The translations under genes and the position numbers were made by a program. A stretch of DNA of 64,000 nt from an uncultured Kiritimatiellota bacterium (GTDB taxonomy: Bacteria; Verrucomicrobiota; Kiritimatiellia; RFP12; DVOR01), in NCBI GenBank assembly GCA_944391085.1, contig CALXSE010000010.1, forward strand, positions 1 to 64,000. The letters are read 5' to 3'. Positions 37,484 through 46,228 of this stretch are shown in pieces; the stretch's first letter is position 1; each line of letters opens with the position of its first letter. Below the pieces are notes generated by a model. The model was not told where the DNA came from and did no database searches. It saw only the letters and a list, made by a program, of their open reading frames with translations.

Positions 37484-40345
37484 TCAGCACTGGGGGTGGA
37501 GGAGGGGCGCAAGGAAACGGCCGGTGTGGGAGGCCGGGACTTGGGCGACGGCCTCGGGCGCGCCTTCGGCGACGAGGGTGCCGCCGCGGTCGCCGCCCTC
37601 GGGGCCAAGGTCAAGGATCCAGTCGGCGGACTTGATGACGTCGAGGTTGTGCTCGATGACGACGACGGTGTTGCCCTGGTCGCGGAGGCGCAGCAGGAGG
37701 GAGAGGAGCTTGTGGACGTCGGCGAAGTGGAGGCCGGTGGTGGGCTCGTCGAGGATATAGAGCGTTTTGCCGGTGGCGCGTTTGGAGAGCTCGGCGGCGA
37801 GCTTGATGCGCTGGGCCTCGCCGCCGGAGAGGGTGGTGGCGGATTGGCCGAGCTTGATGTAGCCCAGGCCGACCTCGGCGATGGTGGCGAGCTTGTTGGC
37901 GATGGCGGGGATGGGGGCGAAGAAGTCCAGCGCCTCCGAGACGGTCATGTCCAGGACGTCGGCGATGGTCTTGCCCTTGTAGCGCACCTCGAGCGTCTCG
38001 CGGTTGTAGCGCGCGCCGCCGCACTGCTCGCAGGGGACGTAGACGTCCGGCAGGAAGTGCATCTCCAGGCGCTTCATGCCGTCGCCCTGGCAGACCTCGC
38101 AGCGGCCGCCCTTGACGTTGAAGGAGAAGCGGCCGGGCTTGTAGCCGCGCATCTTGGCGGCGGGGGTCTGGGCGAAGAGCTCGCGGATGGCGGTGAAGCA
38201 GCCGGTGTAGGTGACGGGGTTGGAACGGGGCGTGCGGCCGATGGGCGACTGGTCGATCTCGATCATCTTGTCGAGGTGCTTGAGGCCAAGGATGCGGCGG
38301 TGGCGCCCGGCAGGCTCGCGCGAGCCGTAGAAATGGTGCGCGAGCGCGCGCTTGAGGATGTCGTCGACGAGGGTGGACTTGCCGGAGCCCGAGACGCCCG
38401 TGACGCAAACGAAGCACCCCAGCGGCAGGCGCACGGTAAGGTTGCGCAGGTTGTTCTGCGTGCAGCCTTCAAGGGTCAGCCAGGCCTTGCCGGGCCTGCG
38501 GCGCTCGGGAATGGGCACGGCCTTGCGCCCGGTGAGGTAATCGGCGGTGAGCGAGCCCCTGCACCTGGGGAGCCCCTTGGCGGGGCCCTGGTAGACCACC
38601 TGGCCACCCTGCGAGCCCGCGCCGGGGCCGATGTCGACGATGTAGTCCGCGCGGCGGATCATCTCCTCGTCATGCTCCACGACGACGACGGTGTTGCCGC
38701 GGCGCTGAAGGCGGTGGAGCATGTCGATGAGGCGCTCGTTGTCGCGCGGGTGCAGGCCGATGGTCGGTTCGTCGAGCACGTAAAGCACGCCCACGAGGCC
38801 CGAGCCGATCTGCGAGGCCAGGCGGATGCGTTGCATCTCGCCGCCGGAAAGGGTTGAGCTCTCGCGGTCGAGCGAGAGGTAATCCAGCCCGACGTCCACC
38901 AGGAAGGCGATGCGCCTGCGGATTTCCTTGAGGATGTCCGCGGCGACGGTGCGCTCGTGCGGGGAGAGCGGCTCGGGGACGAGCGGGCCGCCGCCGCCCT
39001 CGGCCAGCGCGTCGAAGAAGGCCAGCGCGTCCCGCGCGGGCAGGTGCATCACCTCCGGCAACGTCCGCCCGCCGACGGTCGCCACGCGGCTCTCCGGGCG
39101 GAGGCGGGCGCCGGCGCAGTCGGGGCAGCGCTGGGGGGCGAGGAACTGGCTGAGCGTCTCGCGCGTCTCGTCGTTGTCGCACTCGGCGTAACGGCGGCGG
39201 AGGTTGGGGAGGACGCCCTCGAAGGGCTTGTCGGTGTGGTTGAGCACGCCCTTGATGACGTAGGCGAGCTGGACGCTGCGCGCGCCGGTGCCGTTCATCA
39301 GCTCGTCGCGAAACGTCCGCGGGAGCTTCTCGAAGGGCGTGTCGAGGTCGACGCCGCAGTACTCCGCGAAGGCGTAGAGCAGCCAGTTGTAGTACATCAG
39401 CAGGTGGTGCCCGCCGCGGCGCCAGCCCACGATGGCCTCGCGCAGGGGCTTGGACTTGTCGGGCACCACGAGATCCTCGTCGAAGACCATCAGCGCGCCG
39501 AGGCCCGAGCAGGTGGGGCACGCGCCGTAAGGGGAGTTGAACGAGAAGGAGCGCGGCTTGAGCGCCTCGAAGGAGATGCCGCAGTCGGCGCAGGCGTTCT
39601 TCTCGGAGTACAGCGTGCTTTCCCCGCCGACGACCTGCGCCTCCACCAGGCCGTCGGCCACACGCAGGGCCTGCTCCACGCTGTCGGTGAGGCGGCCGCG
39701 CAGGCCCTCCTTGAGGACGACGCGGTCGATCACCGCGTCGATGCGGTGGGGGCACTTCTTGTCGAGCTCGGGCCAGCCCTCCTCCACCTCCACCATCTGC
39801 CCGTCCACCCGGGCGCGGGCGTAGCCCTGGCGGAGCATCAGTTCGCGCACCTCCTCGTGGCGGCCCTTGCGGCCGCGGACGATGGGCGCCAGGAGGATGA
39901 GTTTCGTGCCCACGGGCAACCCCAACAGGCGGTCGACGATCTGCTCGGCGCTCTGGGGGTGGACCTCCTTGCCGCACTTGGGGCAGTGGGCGTGGGCGAC
40001 GTTGCCCCACAGCAGGCGCAGGTAATCGTGCGTCTCGGTGACGGTGGCGACGATGGAGCGCGGGTTGCTGCCGCTGGCGCGCTGCTCGATGGAGATGGCC
40101 GGCGAGAGGCCCTCGATGCGCTCCACGTCGGGCTTCTGCAGCTGGTCGAGGAACTGCCGCGCGTAGGCCGAGAGGCTCTCGACATAGCGCCGCTGGCCCT
40201 CGGCGTAAAGCGTGTCGAAGGCCAGCGAGCTCTTGCCCGAGCCGGAGAGGCCCGTGATGACGGTCAGCGAGTTGCGCGGGATGCGCACGTCGATGTCCTT
40301 CAGGTTGTTCTGCCGCGCCCCGGTGATGACGATGTCGTCTGCCAT
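37484..40345 (-). CDS. uvrA: UvrABC excinuclease ATPase subunit A
   Basis: A 953-residue damage-recognition subunit of nucleotide excision repair. Two ABC modules are present: Walker A ITGLSGSGKSSLAF near the N terminus and VTGVSGSGKSTLVDDI in the second half. Their signature segments are STLSGGEMQRIRLASQIGS and TTLSGGEAQRIKLAAELSK. Zinc-finger cysteines appear as CPKC, CADC, CPTC, CPDC, CEVC and CEQC. It finds distorted DNA as a dimer and loads UvrB. It is 12 bases downstream of epmA and probably shares its promoter. Length matches typical UvrA. Confidence 0.98.
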   Translation of the reverse strand: MADDIVITGARQNNLKDIDVRIPRNSLTVITGLSGSGKSSLAFDTLYAEGQRRYVESLSAYARQFLDQLQKPDVERIEGLSPAISIEQRASGSNPRSIVATVTETHDYLRLLWGNVAHAHCPKCGKEVHPQSAEQIVDRLLGLPVGTKLILLAPIVRGRKGRHEEVRELMLRQGYARARVDGQMVEVEEGWPELDKKCPHRIDAVIDRVVLKEGLRGRLTDSVEQALRVADGLVEAQVVGGESTLYSEKNACADCGISFEALKPRSFSFNSPYGACPTCSGLGALMVFDEDLVVPDKSKPLREAIVGWRRGGHHLLMYYNWLLYAFAEYCGVDLDTPFEKLPRTFRDELMNGTGARSVQLAYVIKGVLNHTDKPFEGVLPNLRRRYAECDNDETRETLSQFLAPQRCPDCAGARLRPESRVATVGGRTLPEVMHLPARDALAFFDALAEGGGGPLVPEPLSPHERTVAADILKEIRRRIAFLVDVGLDYLSLDRESSTLSGGEMQRIRLASQIGSGLVGVLYVLDEPTIGLHPRDNERLIDMLHRLQRRGNTVVVVEHDEEMIRRADYIVDIGPGAGSQGGQVVYQGPAKGLPRCRGSLTADYLTGRKAVPIPERRRPGKAWLTLEGCTQNNLRNLTVRLPLGCFVCVTGVSGSGKSTLVDDILKRALAHHFYGSREPAGRHRRILGLKHLDKMIEIDQSPIGRTPRSNPVTYTGCFTAIRELFAQTPAAKMRGYKPGRFSFNVKGGRCEVCQGDGMKRLEMHFLPDVYVPCEQCGGARYNRETLEVRYKGKTIADVLDMTVSEALDFFAPIPAIANKLATIAEVGLGYIKLGQSATTLSGGEAQRIKLAAELSKRATGKTLYILDEPTTGLHFADVHKLLSLLLRLRDQGNTVVVIEHNLDVIKSADWILDLGPEGGDRGGTLVAEGAPEAVAQVPASHTGRFLAPLLHPQC

Positions 40346-40357
40346 AAAAGAATCTCC

Positions 40358-41215
40358 TCAACGGTCGCAGAAAGGCCGCACCTGCGCGATGTCCGTGGCG
40401 CCCGCGGCCACCATCGCCAGGCGGTCGACGCCCAGCGCGATGCCCGCCGTGGGCGGCAGGCGGGGCAGGGCCTCCAGGAAAGGCTCGTCGAGCGGATAGG
40501 TGGGCAGGCTGCGCGCCCGGCGCATGGCGATCGTCGCCTCGAAGCGCCGCCGCTGTTCGGCCGCGTCGGTCAGCTCGCCGTAGCCGTTGGCGATCTCCAT
40601 GCCGCCGAGGTAGGCCTCGAAGCGCTCGGCCACGCGCGGGTCGGCGGGGTCCAGGCGGGCCAGCGCCGCGGCGGGGGCGGGGTAGTCGACGAGGTAGACA
40701 AGACCCTCGCGGGGGAGCGCGGGCTCGATCTTCAGCGCCATGTCCTCGTCAAAGCGATCCTCGTCCCAGGCCTCGAGGGGATCCCAGCCGGCGACCTCGC
40801 GGTAGAGGTCGGTCACGCGGAAGACGCGCGGGGCGTGGGCCCTGCCGAGGACGGCGGAGACCAGGTCCGCCACGTCCCGGTAGAGCGCCGCGATGTCGGC
40901 ATTCGGGCGATACCACTCCAGCAGGGTGAACTCCGGGTTGTGCCGGCGGCCGCGCTCGTTCGCGCGGAAGCAGGGGCCCATCTGGTAAATCGGGCCCGAG
41001 CCGGCGGCAAGCAGACGCTTCATGTGCAGCTCGGGCGAGGTGCGCAGCCAGCGCCCGCCCGAGGGCGGGGGCTCCAGGAAGGCCTCGTTCGCCGGGGCGG
41101 GGATGCGCACGGGGGTCTCCACCTCCAGGAACCCCCGCGCGTCGAAGAAGTCCCGGATGGCGCGCGCCACCCGCGCCCGCCCCCGCAGCAGCTCCCAATC
41201 GAAAGTCTCACTCAT
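40358..41215 (-). CDS. epmA: Elongation factor P (R)-beta-lysine ligase
   Basis: A 285-residue truncated class II lysyl-tRNA synthetase paralogue that has lost the anticodon-binding domain. Motif 1 lies in FLEVETPVRIP, motif 2 in FRANERGRRHNPEFTLLEWY and motif 3 in GIALGVDRLAMV. EpmA/GenX attaches beta-lysine to a lysine of elongation factor P, which relieves ribosome stalling at proline stretches. EpmB (the aminomutase) and EF-P are not in this window. An extended -10 promoter lies 10 bases upstream, and uvrA follows directly. Confidence 0.88.
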   Translation of the reverse strand: MSETFDWELLRGRARVARAIRDFFDARGFLEVETPVRIPAPANEAFLEPPPSGGRWLRTSPELHMKRLLAAGSGPIYQMGPCFRANERGRRHNPEFTLLEWYRPNADIAALYRDVADLVSAVLGRAHAPRVFRVTDLYREVAGWDPLEAWDEDRFDEDMALKIEPALPREGLVYLVDYPAPAAALARLDPADPRVAERFEAYLGGMEIANGYGELTDAAEQRRRFEATIAMRRARSLPTYPLDEPFLEALPRLPPTAGIALGVDRLAMVAAGATDIAQVRPFCDR

Positions 41216-41225
41216 AGGGCCGGGA

Positions 41226-41234
41226 ATTATAGCA
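41226..41234 (-). promoter_or_regulatory. Extended -10 promoter of epmA-uvrA
   Basis: TGCTATAAT on the minus strand ends 10 bases before the epmA start codon, giving a leader of only a few bases. Confidence 0.7.
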
Positions 41235-41315
41235 CAACCCCGGCCGACGCCCTTCCGGGAGAGTGGCCCGTCCCCCCGCGTCCATCAGGGGGGAGGGGCA
41301 GGGACGGAGGGTTTG

Positions 41316-41324
41316 TGGTATGCT
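41316..41324 (+). promoter_or_regulatory. Extended -10 promoter of ybeY
   Basis: TGGTATGCT lies 19 bases before the ybeY ATG, with GGAAAAGGAG following as ribosome-binding site. Confidence 0.6.
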
Positions 41325-41343
41325 GGGGGGAAAAGGAGCAAAG

Positions 41344-41808
41344 ATGGCGGACATCGTTTTGGATTGCGCGGGCGTGCGCCTGCCCACGGGGCTGACGCGC
41401 GCGGCGCTCATGCGCGCGGCGGGACGCTGCGCGGCGGCCGCGGAGCGCCTGGCGGGGCCGGACGCGCCGTGGCGCGAGATCACCATCCACATCACGCACG
41501 ACGCGGCGAACCGGGAGATGAACCGCCGCATCCTGGGCCACGACTACCCCACGGACGTCATCACCCAGCGCTACGAGCCCTTCCCCTTCGAGCCGCCGGG
41601 GCTGGTGGCGGAGCTCTTCGTGAACGTCGACGAGGCGCGGCGCAACGCCGAGCGCCTGGGACGCACGTCCTGGGCCGAGGAACTCGTGCTCTACGTGGCC
41701 CACGGCTGCGACCACCTCACGGGCGCGGACGACGCGACGCCGGAAGGGCGGCGGGCGATGCGCCGCCGCGACCTGCGCTGGATGCGCGCCGCGCTCAAAG
41801 GGGGATGA
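41344..41808 (+). CDS. ybeY: Endoribonuclease YbeY
   Basis: A 154-residue metal-dependent RNase acting in 16S rRNA 3'-end maturation and ribosome quality control. The conserved core appears as HDAANREMNRRILGHDYPTDVI and the zinc site HGCDHLTGADDATPEG, which supplies two histidines. The third ligand, His in many YbeY proteins, is Asp here, as in some other bacterial groups. The start at 41344 (MADIVLDC) is supported by AAAAGGAG. It ends 14 bases inside the 3' end of the convergent WecA-type gene. Confidence 0.85.
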   Translation: MADIVLDCAGVRLPTGLTRAALMRAAGRCAAAAERLAGPDAPWREITIHITHDAANREMNRRILGHDYPTDVITQRYEPFPFEPPGLVAELFVNVDEARRNAERLGRTSWAEELVLYVAHGCDHLTGADDATPEGRRAMRRRDLRWMRAALKGG

Positions 41809-43714
41809 CGGCCTCCTCGATGGCGACCCGGGCCAGGGTGATGCCATGGGCCTTGCAGAAGGCCTTGATGTCGGCCAGCCGCCCAGGGCCGATGGCGGGG
41901 GTGGTGACGATGAGGCGCGTGGGCTGAAGTTTGGCCAGGACGTCGTCGGTGAGGGCCTCGAGGGGGCCAATGATGGGAAGGTCGCGGAAAATGCGCCCGC
42001 GGAGGCCCGGATTGTCGTCGAGGACGCCGATGAGGGCGACGTTGTTGCGCGTGACGTTGGTCTCAAAGAGGGTGATGTAGGCGCGCAGGCTCACGCCCGC
42101 GCCGTAGAAAAGGACGCGGGGGATGGAAGGCGTGGTGAGGGAGCGCCGGCAAAGCCGCGCGTTCTCGCTGGCGGCAAGCCATTGGAGAAAGGCCGTCTTG
42201 GCCAGACGCATGCCAAGGAGAGGGAGAGGGAGCGCGGCGGCCCAAATGATGTGGACCTCGGCCAAGGGCTCGGCCAGATCGCGCACCAAATAGGCCAGGC
42301 AGAGATGGGAGACCAGCGAGCCGAAGGCCACGGCGAAGAGGATCAGGAACGAATCCTTGCGCGTGGAGCGGCCCCAGATGCGCGTGTACGCGCGCACCGC
42401 CACCAGGCAGATGAGCACGGGGACCGTCCAGGCCAGGAAAAAGTTCGCCAGCCTCTGCCAGGCGTAACCCGGGAGGATGTCGCGGAAAAGCCAGAGGACG
42501 GCCGCGTAAAGCGCCGCCATGGAGACAAGGTCGCCCACCAGATAGAGGATGGACGTGACGGAACGGCGGCCGCACCGGGCGCCCGGCCGGGCCAACAGGC
42601 GCCCCGCGTCCCACAGCTCCACGGCGGTCATGGCGCGGACGACGACGACCGCGCAGGCGCCAAAGCCGATGATGAAGACCGTCGCCTTGGCCTCGCGCAG
42701 GGCCAGCGTGGCGAAGGCCACCGCGAGGAGCGCCACGGCCAGGGCGTAAAGCCCCAGGACGGCGCGGCGCTGGTTGCCGTGCGCCAGGGAAAGGAAACGG
42801 TGGTGGATGTGGTCGCGATCGGCCGTCATCACGGCGGAGGAGTGCGCGCCCCCGCCCAGCCCGGCGGCCTCCGGCTCGGCGCGGCGCAGGATGCGGCGGA
42901 GCGTGCGGCGCAGGATGGCCAGGCAGGTGTCGATGAGCGGCACGCCCAGGCAAAGGACGGGGACGACGATCGAGACCAGGAAGGCGTCGCTGCGGCGCGA
43001 AACCAACGCCGTCGTCGCCAGCGTAAGCCCCACGAACAGGCTCCCCGAGTCGCCAAGGAAGACCGAGGCCGGGTTGTAGTTGTAACGCAAGAAGCCCAGA
43101 AGCGCGCCGACGAAGACCGCCGCGACGACCGGCGTCATCCCGGGCATGACGAAGAAGGACGCACCAACCATGCCCACGGTGGCAATGATGGCCAGCCCGG
43201 AGGAAAGCCCGTCAAGCCCGTCGATGAGGTTGAAGGCATTGACGACGCCGATGTACCAGCACAGCGTGAGCGGGACGTAGACCCACGCCGAGCCCCCCCA
43301 GTCGCCCCACGCCGCCGGCAGCGTCAGGCGCGCGCCCGCCCAGCACAGGAGCGCCGCCGCGGCGACCTGCGCGGCAAGCTTGAGCAGGGGCGGCACGCCG
43401 AAGCGGTCATCCACGAACCCAACGCCCACCAGAAGCAGCGAGGCGGCCACGAAGGACGGGAAGATGGGCGCGAAGGCCGAGGCCGCCAACGTCTGCGGCC
43501 AAAGAAGCCACCCCACCGCGAGCGCCCCGTAAAAGGCCGCCACCACCCCGATGCCGCCGCCGCGCGGGATGGGCACGCGGTTGATGCGCCGCGCGTCGGG
43601 TTGGTCGACCGCGCCGATGCGGCGCATCAACCCGCGCGCCAACGGCGTCAGACACAGCGAGAAAACCAAAGCCACGGCGCCCAACACGGCGCATTGCCAC
43701 AGCCGTTCCATCAC
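41795..43714 (-). CDS. WecA-type phosphoglycosyltransferase fused to a C-terminal Rossmann domain
   Basis: A 639-residue membrane protein. Residues 1-330 form a polyprenyl-phosphate N-acetylhexosamine-1-phosphate transferase with the family motifs FVDDRFGVPP, NAFNLIDGLDGLSSG, FLGDSGSLF and DRDHIHHRF. It would load a sugar phosphate onto undecaprenyl phosphate, the first step of a surface polymer. Residues about 335-500 add four or more helices like the membrane part of FlaA1/CapD-type proteins, and the end (VLFYGAGVSLRAYITLFE onward) is a nucleotide-binding Rossmann domain. This looks like a fusion of a WecA enzyme with the N-terminal half of a polysaccharide epimerase. It ends an operon with the aminotransferase, overlapping by ATGA. 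Confidence 0.85.
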   Translation of the reverse strand: MMERLWQCAVLGAVALVFSLCLTPLARGLMRRIGAVDQPDARRINRVPIPRGGGIGVVAAFYGALAVGWLLWPQTLAASAFAPIFPSFVAASLLLVGVGFVDDRFGVPPLLKLAAQVAAAALLCWAGARLTLPAAWGDWGGSAWVYVPLTLCWYIGVVNAFNLIDGLDGLSSGLAIIATVGMVGASFFVMPGMTPVVAAVFVGALLGFLRYNYNPASVFLGDSGSLFVGLTLATTALVSRRSDAFLVSIVVPVLCLGVPLIDTCLAILRRTLRRILRRAEPEAAGLGGGAHSSAVMTADRDHIHHRFLSLAHGNQRRAVLGLYALAVALLAVAFATLALREAKATVFIIGFGACAVVVVRAMTAVELWDAGRLLARPGARCGRRSVTSILYLVGDLVSMAALYAAVLWLFRDILPGYAWQRLANFFLAWTVPVLICLVAVRAYTRIWGRSTRKDSFLILFAVAFGSLVSHLCLAYLVRDLAEPLAEVHIIWAAALPLPLLGMRLAKTAFLQWLAASENARLCRRSLTTPSIPRVLFYGAGVSLRAYITLFETNVTRNNVALIGVLDDNPGLRGRIFRDLPIIGPLEALTDDVLAKLQPTRLIVTTPAIGPGRLADIKAFCKAHGITLARVAIEEAVIPL

Positions 43715-44799
43715 AGAGCCTCCAAGATTGAGAGGGCTTCATCCATCAAGCCGGGCGACAGACCACGCCCGGAGGGAAGACACAGACCCCGCGCAAACAA
43801 TCCCTCGCCCACGCCGCCAAGCACCGCGGGCGCGCCGCGGAAGACCGGCTGCAGGTGCATCGGCTTCCACACGGGGCGCGCCTCCAGCCCGGCGGCGGTG
43901 AGGGCCTCGACGGCGCGGAGCGGGTCGCGGCCCTCGAGGGTGACAACGGTCAGCCAATGGTTCGGCTCGCCATAGGGCGCGACGGGCATGGGCGCGGCCC
44001 AGGAAGGCAGGCGCGAGAGCCAATCCGCCCACACGCGCCTTTTGTCGCGCAACGCATCGCCCAAATGGCGGAACTGCGCCAGGGCGATGGCCGCGGGGAC
44101 GTTGCCCAGGCGGCCGTGCGTGCCCAGGGCGCGATGCTCGTACCAGGGCACGGGCTCACGCGCCTGCCCGGCGAGCTTGCGGCAGCGGGCCAGCAGGTCA
44201 AGGTCGTCCGTCAGGAGCAACCCGCCGCCGCCGGCGGTGATGATCTTATTGCCGTTGAGGGAGTGGACGGCGGCCCAGGCGCCCTTGCCCGCGGCGCGGC
44301 CGCGGTAGGTGGCGCCGAGGGATTCGGCGGCGTCGACGACGAGGTAGACGCCGCGGGCGGCGCAAAGGTCGATGAGCGCGTCAAGGTCGCAGGATTGGCC
44401 GTAAAGGTCGGTGGCGACGAGGACGCGGGCGCGGGGGTGTTCCTCAAGGGCGCGCGCCGCGAGCGCCACGTCCATGCACCATGTGGCCGGGTCGGCGTCG
44501 ACGAGGATGGGCGTCGCGCCGCGGTCGGCGAAGGGGGCGACGGAGGCGATGAAGGTAAGATCGCTGACGACGACCTCGTCGCCGGGGCGGATGTCAAGGG
44601 CACGGGCGAGGAGCTCCAGGGCCATCGTCCCGGAGACGGTGGCGAGCGCGCCGCCGAAGCCGAGGCGGGCCGCGGCCTCGCGCTCGAGGGCGTCGACCAT
44701 GGGCCCGCAGGGGGCGATATAGTTGGAGTCCAGCGCCTCGGCGACGAGGTCGCGCTCGTCGTTCCCGTTCAGGAAGGGCGGGGAAAGGAAGGCTCTCAT
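43711..44799 (-). CDS. DegT/DnrJ/EryC1 sugar aminotransferase
   Basis: A 362-residue PLP enzyme that aminates keto-sugars bound to a nucleotide. The N terminus FLSPPFLNGNDERDLVAEALDSN and the cofactor-binding region GTMALELLARALDI are typical. The Lys for the Schiff base lies in SLNGNKIITAGGGGLLL. The family supplies amino sugars such as perosamine, UDP-bacillosamine or QuiNAc4N for O-antigen or glycan synthesis. Its place directly before the WecA-type transferase suggests it makes the sugar that enzyme transfers, which is an inference. Start 44799 overlaps the YdcF-like stop by ATGA. Confidence 0.9.
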   Translation of the reverse strand: MRAFLSPPFLNGNDERDLVAEALDSNYIAPCGPMVDALEREAAARLGFGGALATVSGTMALELLARALDIRPGDEVVVSDLTFIASVAPFADRGATPILVDADPATWCMDVALAARALEEHPRARVLVATDLYGQSCDLDALIDLCAARGVYLVVDAAESLGATYRGRAAGKGAWAAVHSLNGNKIITAGGGGLLLTDDLDLLARCRKLAGQAREPVPWYEHRALGTHGRLGNVPAAIALAQFRHLGDALRDKRRVWADWLSRLPSWAAPMPVAPYGEPNHWLTVVTLEGRDPLRAVEALTAAGLEARPVWKPMHLQPVFRGAPAVLGGVGEGLFARGLCLPSGRGLSPGLMDEALSILEAL

Positions 44800-45602
44800 G
44801 CCTTGTCGCCGGAAGCCTCGTCGGCCTCGGCCTCCAATGGCGGCTTGCGGAAGGAATAGAAAAGGATGCCAAGCCACTCTTTGGCGTAATAGGCGAGGCG
44901 CCCGGCAGACTCCGGGTTGGGCAGCATCATCCAAAACGGGAGACTGCGTTCCTTGGCGTTGGTGACCATGAGCGTGCCCTCGTAATCGCAGCCCACGGGG
45001 ATGAACTCCATCCCCGGCGCGCCCTTGAAGAGCATCATCGCGCGGGGCATGTGCCAGGCGGAGGTGACGACGAGCACCTTCTTGCAGCCGCGCTGCTTGA
45101 GGAGGGCGAAGGTCTTGGTGGCGTTGGTGGCGGTGTCGACCGCCTCGTTCTCGCAAAGAATCGACGCGCTGGGCACGCCGAGCGACTCCAGGAGGGGCTT
45201 CTCCGCCCGGATGGCGCCGGAGCCGGTGGGAACGATGAGCGGGGCCTTGCCGGCACGGAAAAGGCGCACGGCCATGATCGCGCGGTCGGCGCTCCAAAAC
45301 AGCTCGGGATAGGGGACCGCCTCGGTGGCCGAGGAGACGCCGCCGCCGAGGACGACGATCGCGTCGGCGTTTGGGATGGCCTCCAGGGGCGTGGGCGGGA
45401 ACTTGCGCTCCAGCGCGTACCCCGCCGCGGCGGAGACGGCCGGCAGGCCGGAAACAACGAGCACAACGTCCAGGAGCAGCACGCAGAGCGCGGGCCGGAA
45501 GGCCCTGCGCCACAGCAGCCACGCGGTCGCCAAGGCCAACCCGACGATGACGATCGAATAGGGCATACACAGCCACGTCAAGTACTTAAAGAGCGTGAAC
45601 AT
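44796..45602 (-). CDS. YdcF-like (DUF218) membrane protein
   Basis: A 268-residue protein with two N-terminal helices (LCMPYSIVIVGLALATAWLL and PALCVLLLDVVLVVSGLP) and a DUF218 domain: ADAIVVLGGGVS, a central YPELFWSADRA segment, and CKKVLVVTSAWHMPRAMMLF. ElyC/YdcF/SanA-type proteins affect envelope polysaccharide and peptidoglycan synthesis through lipid-carrier metabolism. The gene lies immediately before an aminotransferase and a WecA-type transferase, which fits such a role. The start at 45602 has GGGAGGTG upstream and overlaps the rex stop (TGATG). Confidence 0.82.
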   Translation of the reverse strand: MFTLFKYLTWLCMPYSIVIVGLALATAWLLWRRAFRPALCVLLLDVVLVVSGLPAVSAAAGYALERKFPPTPLEAIPNADAIVVLGGGVSSATEAVPYPELFWSADRAIMAVRLFRAGKAPLIVPTGSGAIRAEKPLLESLGVPSASILCENEAVDTATNATKTFALLKQRGCKKVLVVTSAWHMPRAMMLFKGAPGMEFIPVGCDYEGTLMVTNAKERSLPFWMMLPNPESAGRLAYYAKEWLGILFYSFRKPPLEAEADEASGDKA

Positions 45603-46228
45603 CACACCTCCCTTTCTTGTATGCGGTGCAGCAACACCGCCAGACTCACAGCCAAATCCTCGCGCTGCACCAGCACTTCGTCCGGCACTTCCAATCGCGC
45701 GGGGGTAAAGTTCCAAATGGCGCGGATGCCGCCGGCGACCATCTGCTCGGCCACGCGCTGGGCGCGCTCGGCGGGGACGGTCAGGATGCCCAGCGGCACG
45801 CCCAGGCGCATGACCATCTCGGTGATCGCACCCGCGGAGAAGACGGGCGTGCCGGAGAGGACAAGGTTGCACCGTTCCGGCGCCGCGTCAAAGGCCGCCA
45901 CGATCCGCAGCCCCTGCTTCCGAAACCCCGGATACCCCAGGAGCGCCGACCCCAGGCGCCCCACCCCGGCGAGCACCGCGGTCTGCTCGGAGGCCGCCCC
46001 CGTGAGGCGCTCCAGCTCCGCGACGAGCTCGGCGATGGGGAAGCCCACGCGCGGCGTGCCGCGCACGCCCGTGCGGGCCAGATCCTTGCGCACGAGGATG
46101 GGGTCGAGCCCCAACGCGGCCGCAAGCACGGCGCCAGAGGCGTGGCTACGCCCCTCCCGCCCCCATTCGCGCAGCACGCGCAGGTAGAGCGGCAGACGGT
46201 GCAGGGCCTTGGTGCCGAACGCGGCCAT
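45602..46228 (-). CDS. rex: Redox-sensing repressor Rex
   Basis: A 208-residue NADH-sensing transcriptional repressor. The winged helix (HRLPLYLRVLREWGREG, then LVRKDLARTGVRGTPRVGF) is at residues about 10-75, followed by a Rossmann domain with the dinucleotide loop VLAGVGRLGSALLGYPGF and the conserved PAERAQRVAEQMVAGGIRAIWNFTP. It releases DNA when the NADH/NAD ratio rises, switching on fermentative genes in anaerobes. It is embedded between a methyltransferase and polysaccharide genes, with TGATG overlaps on both sides, so it is co-translated with them. No convincing Rex operator was found here. Confidence 0.88.
   Translation of the reverse strand: MAAFGTKALHRLPLYLRVLREWGREGRSHASGAVLAAALGLDPILVRKDLARTGVRGTPRVGFPIAELVAELERLTGAASEQTAVLAGVGRLGSALLGYPGFRKQGLRIVAAFDAAPERCNLVLSGTPVFSAGAITEMVMRLGVPLGILTVPAERAQRVAEQMVAGGIRAIWNFTPARLEVPDEVLVQREDLAVSLAVLLHRIQEREV

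Noticed and set aside
45590-45606. GTGATGTTCAC-like sequence as a Rex operator
   Set aside because: It lies across a coding overlap, not in a promoter, and matches the TTGTGA-N-TCACAA consensus poorly.
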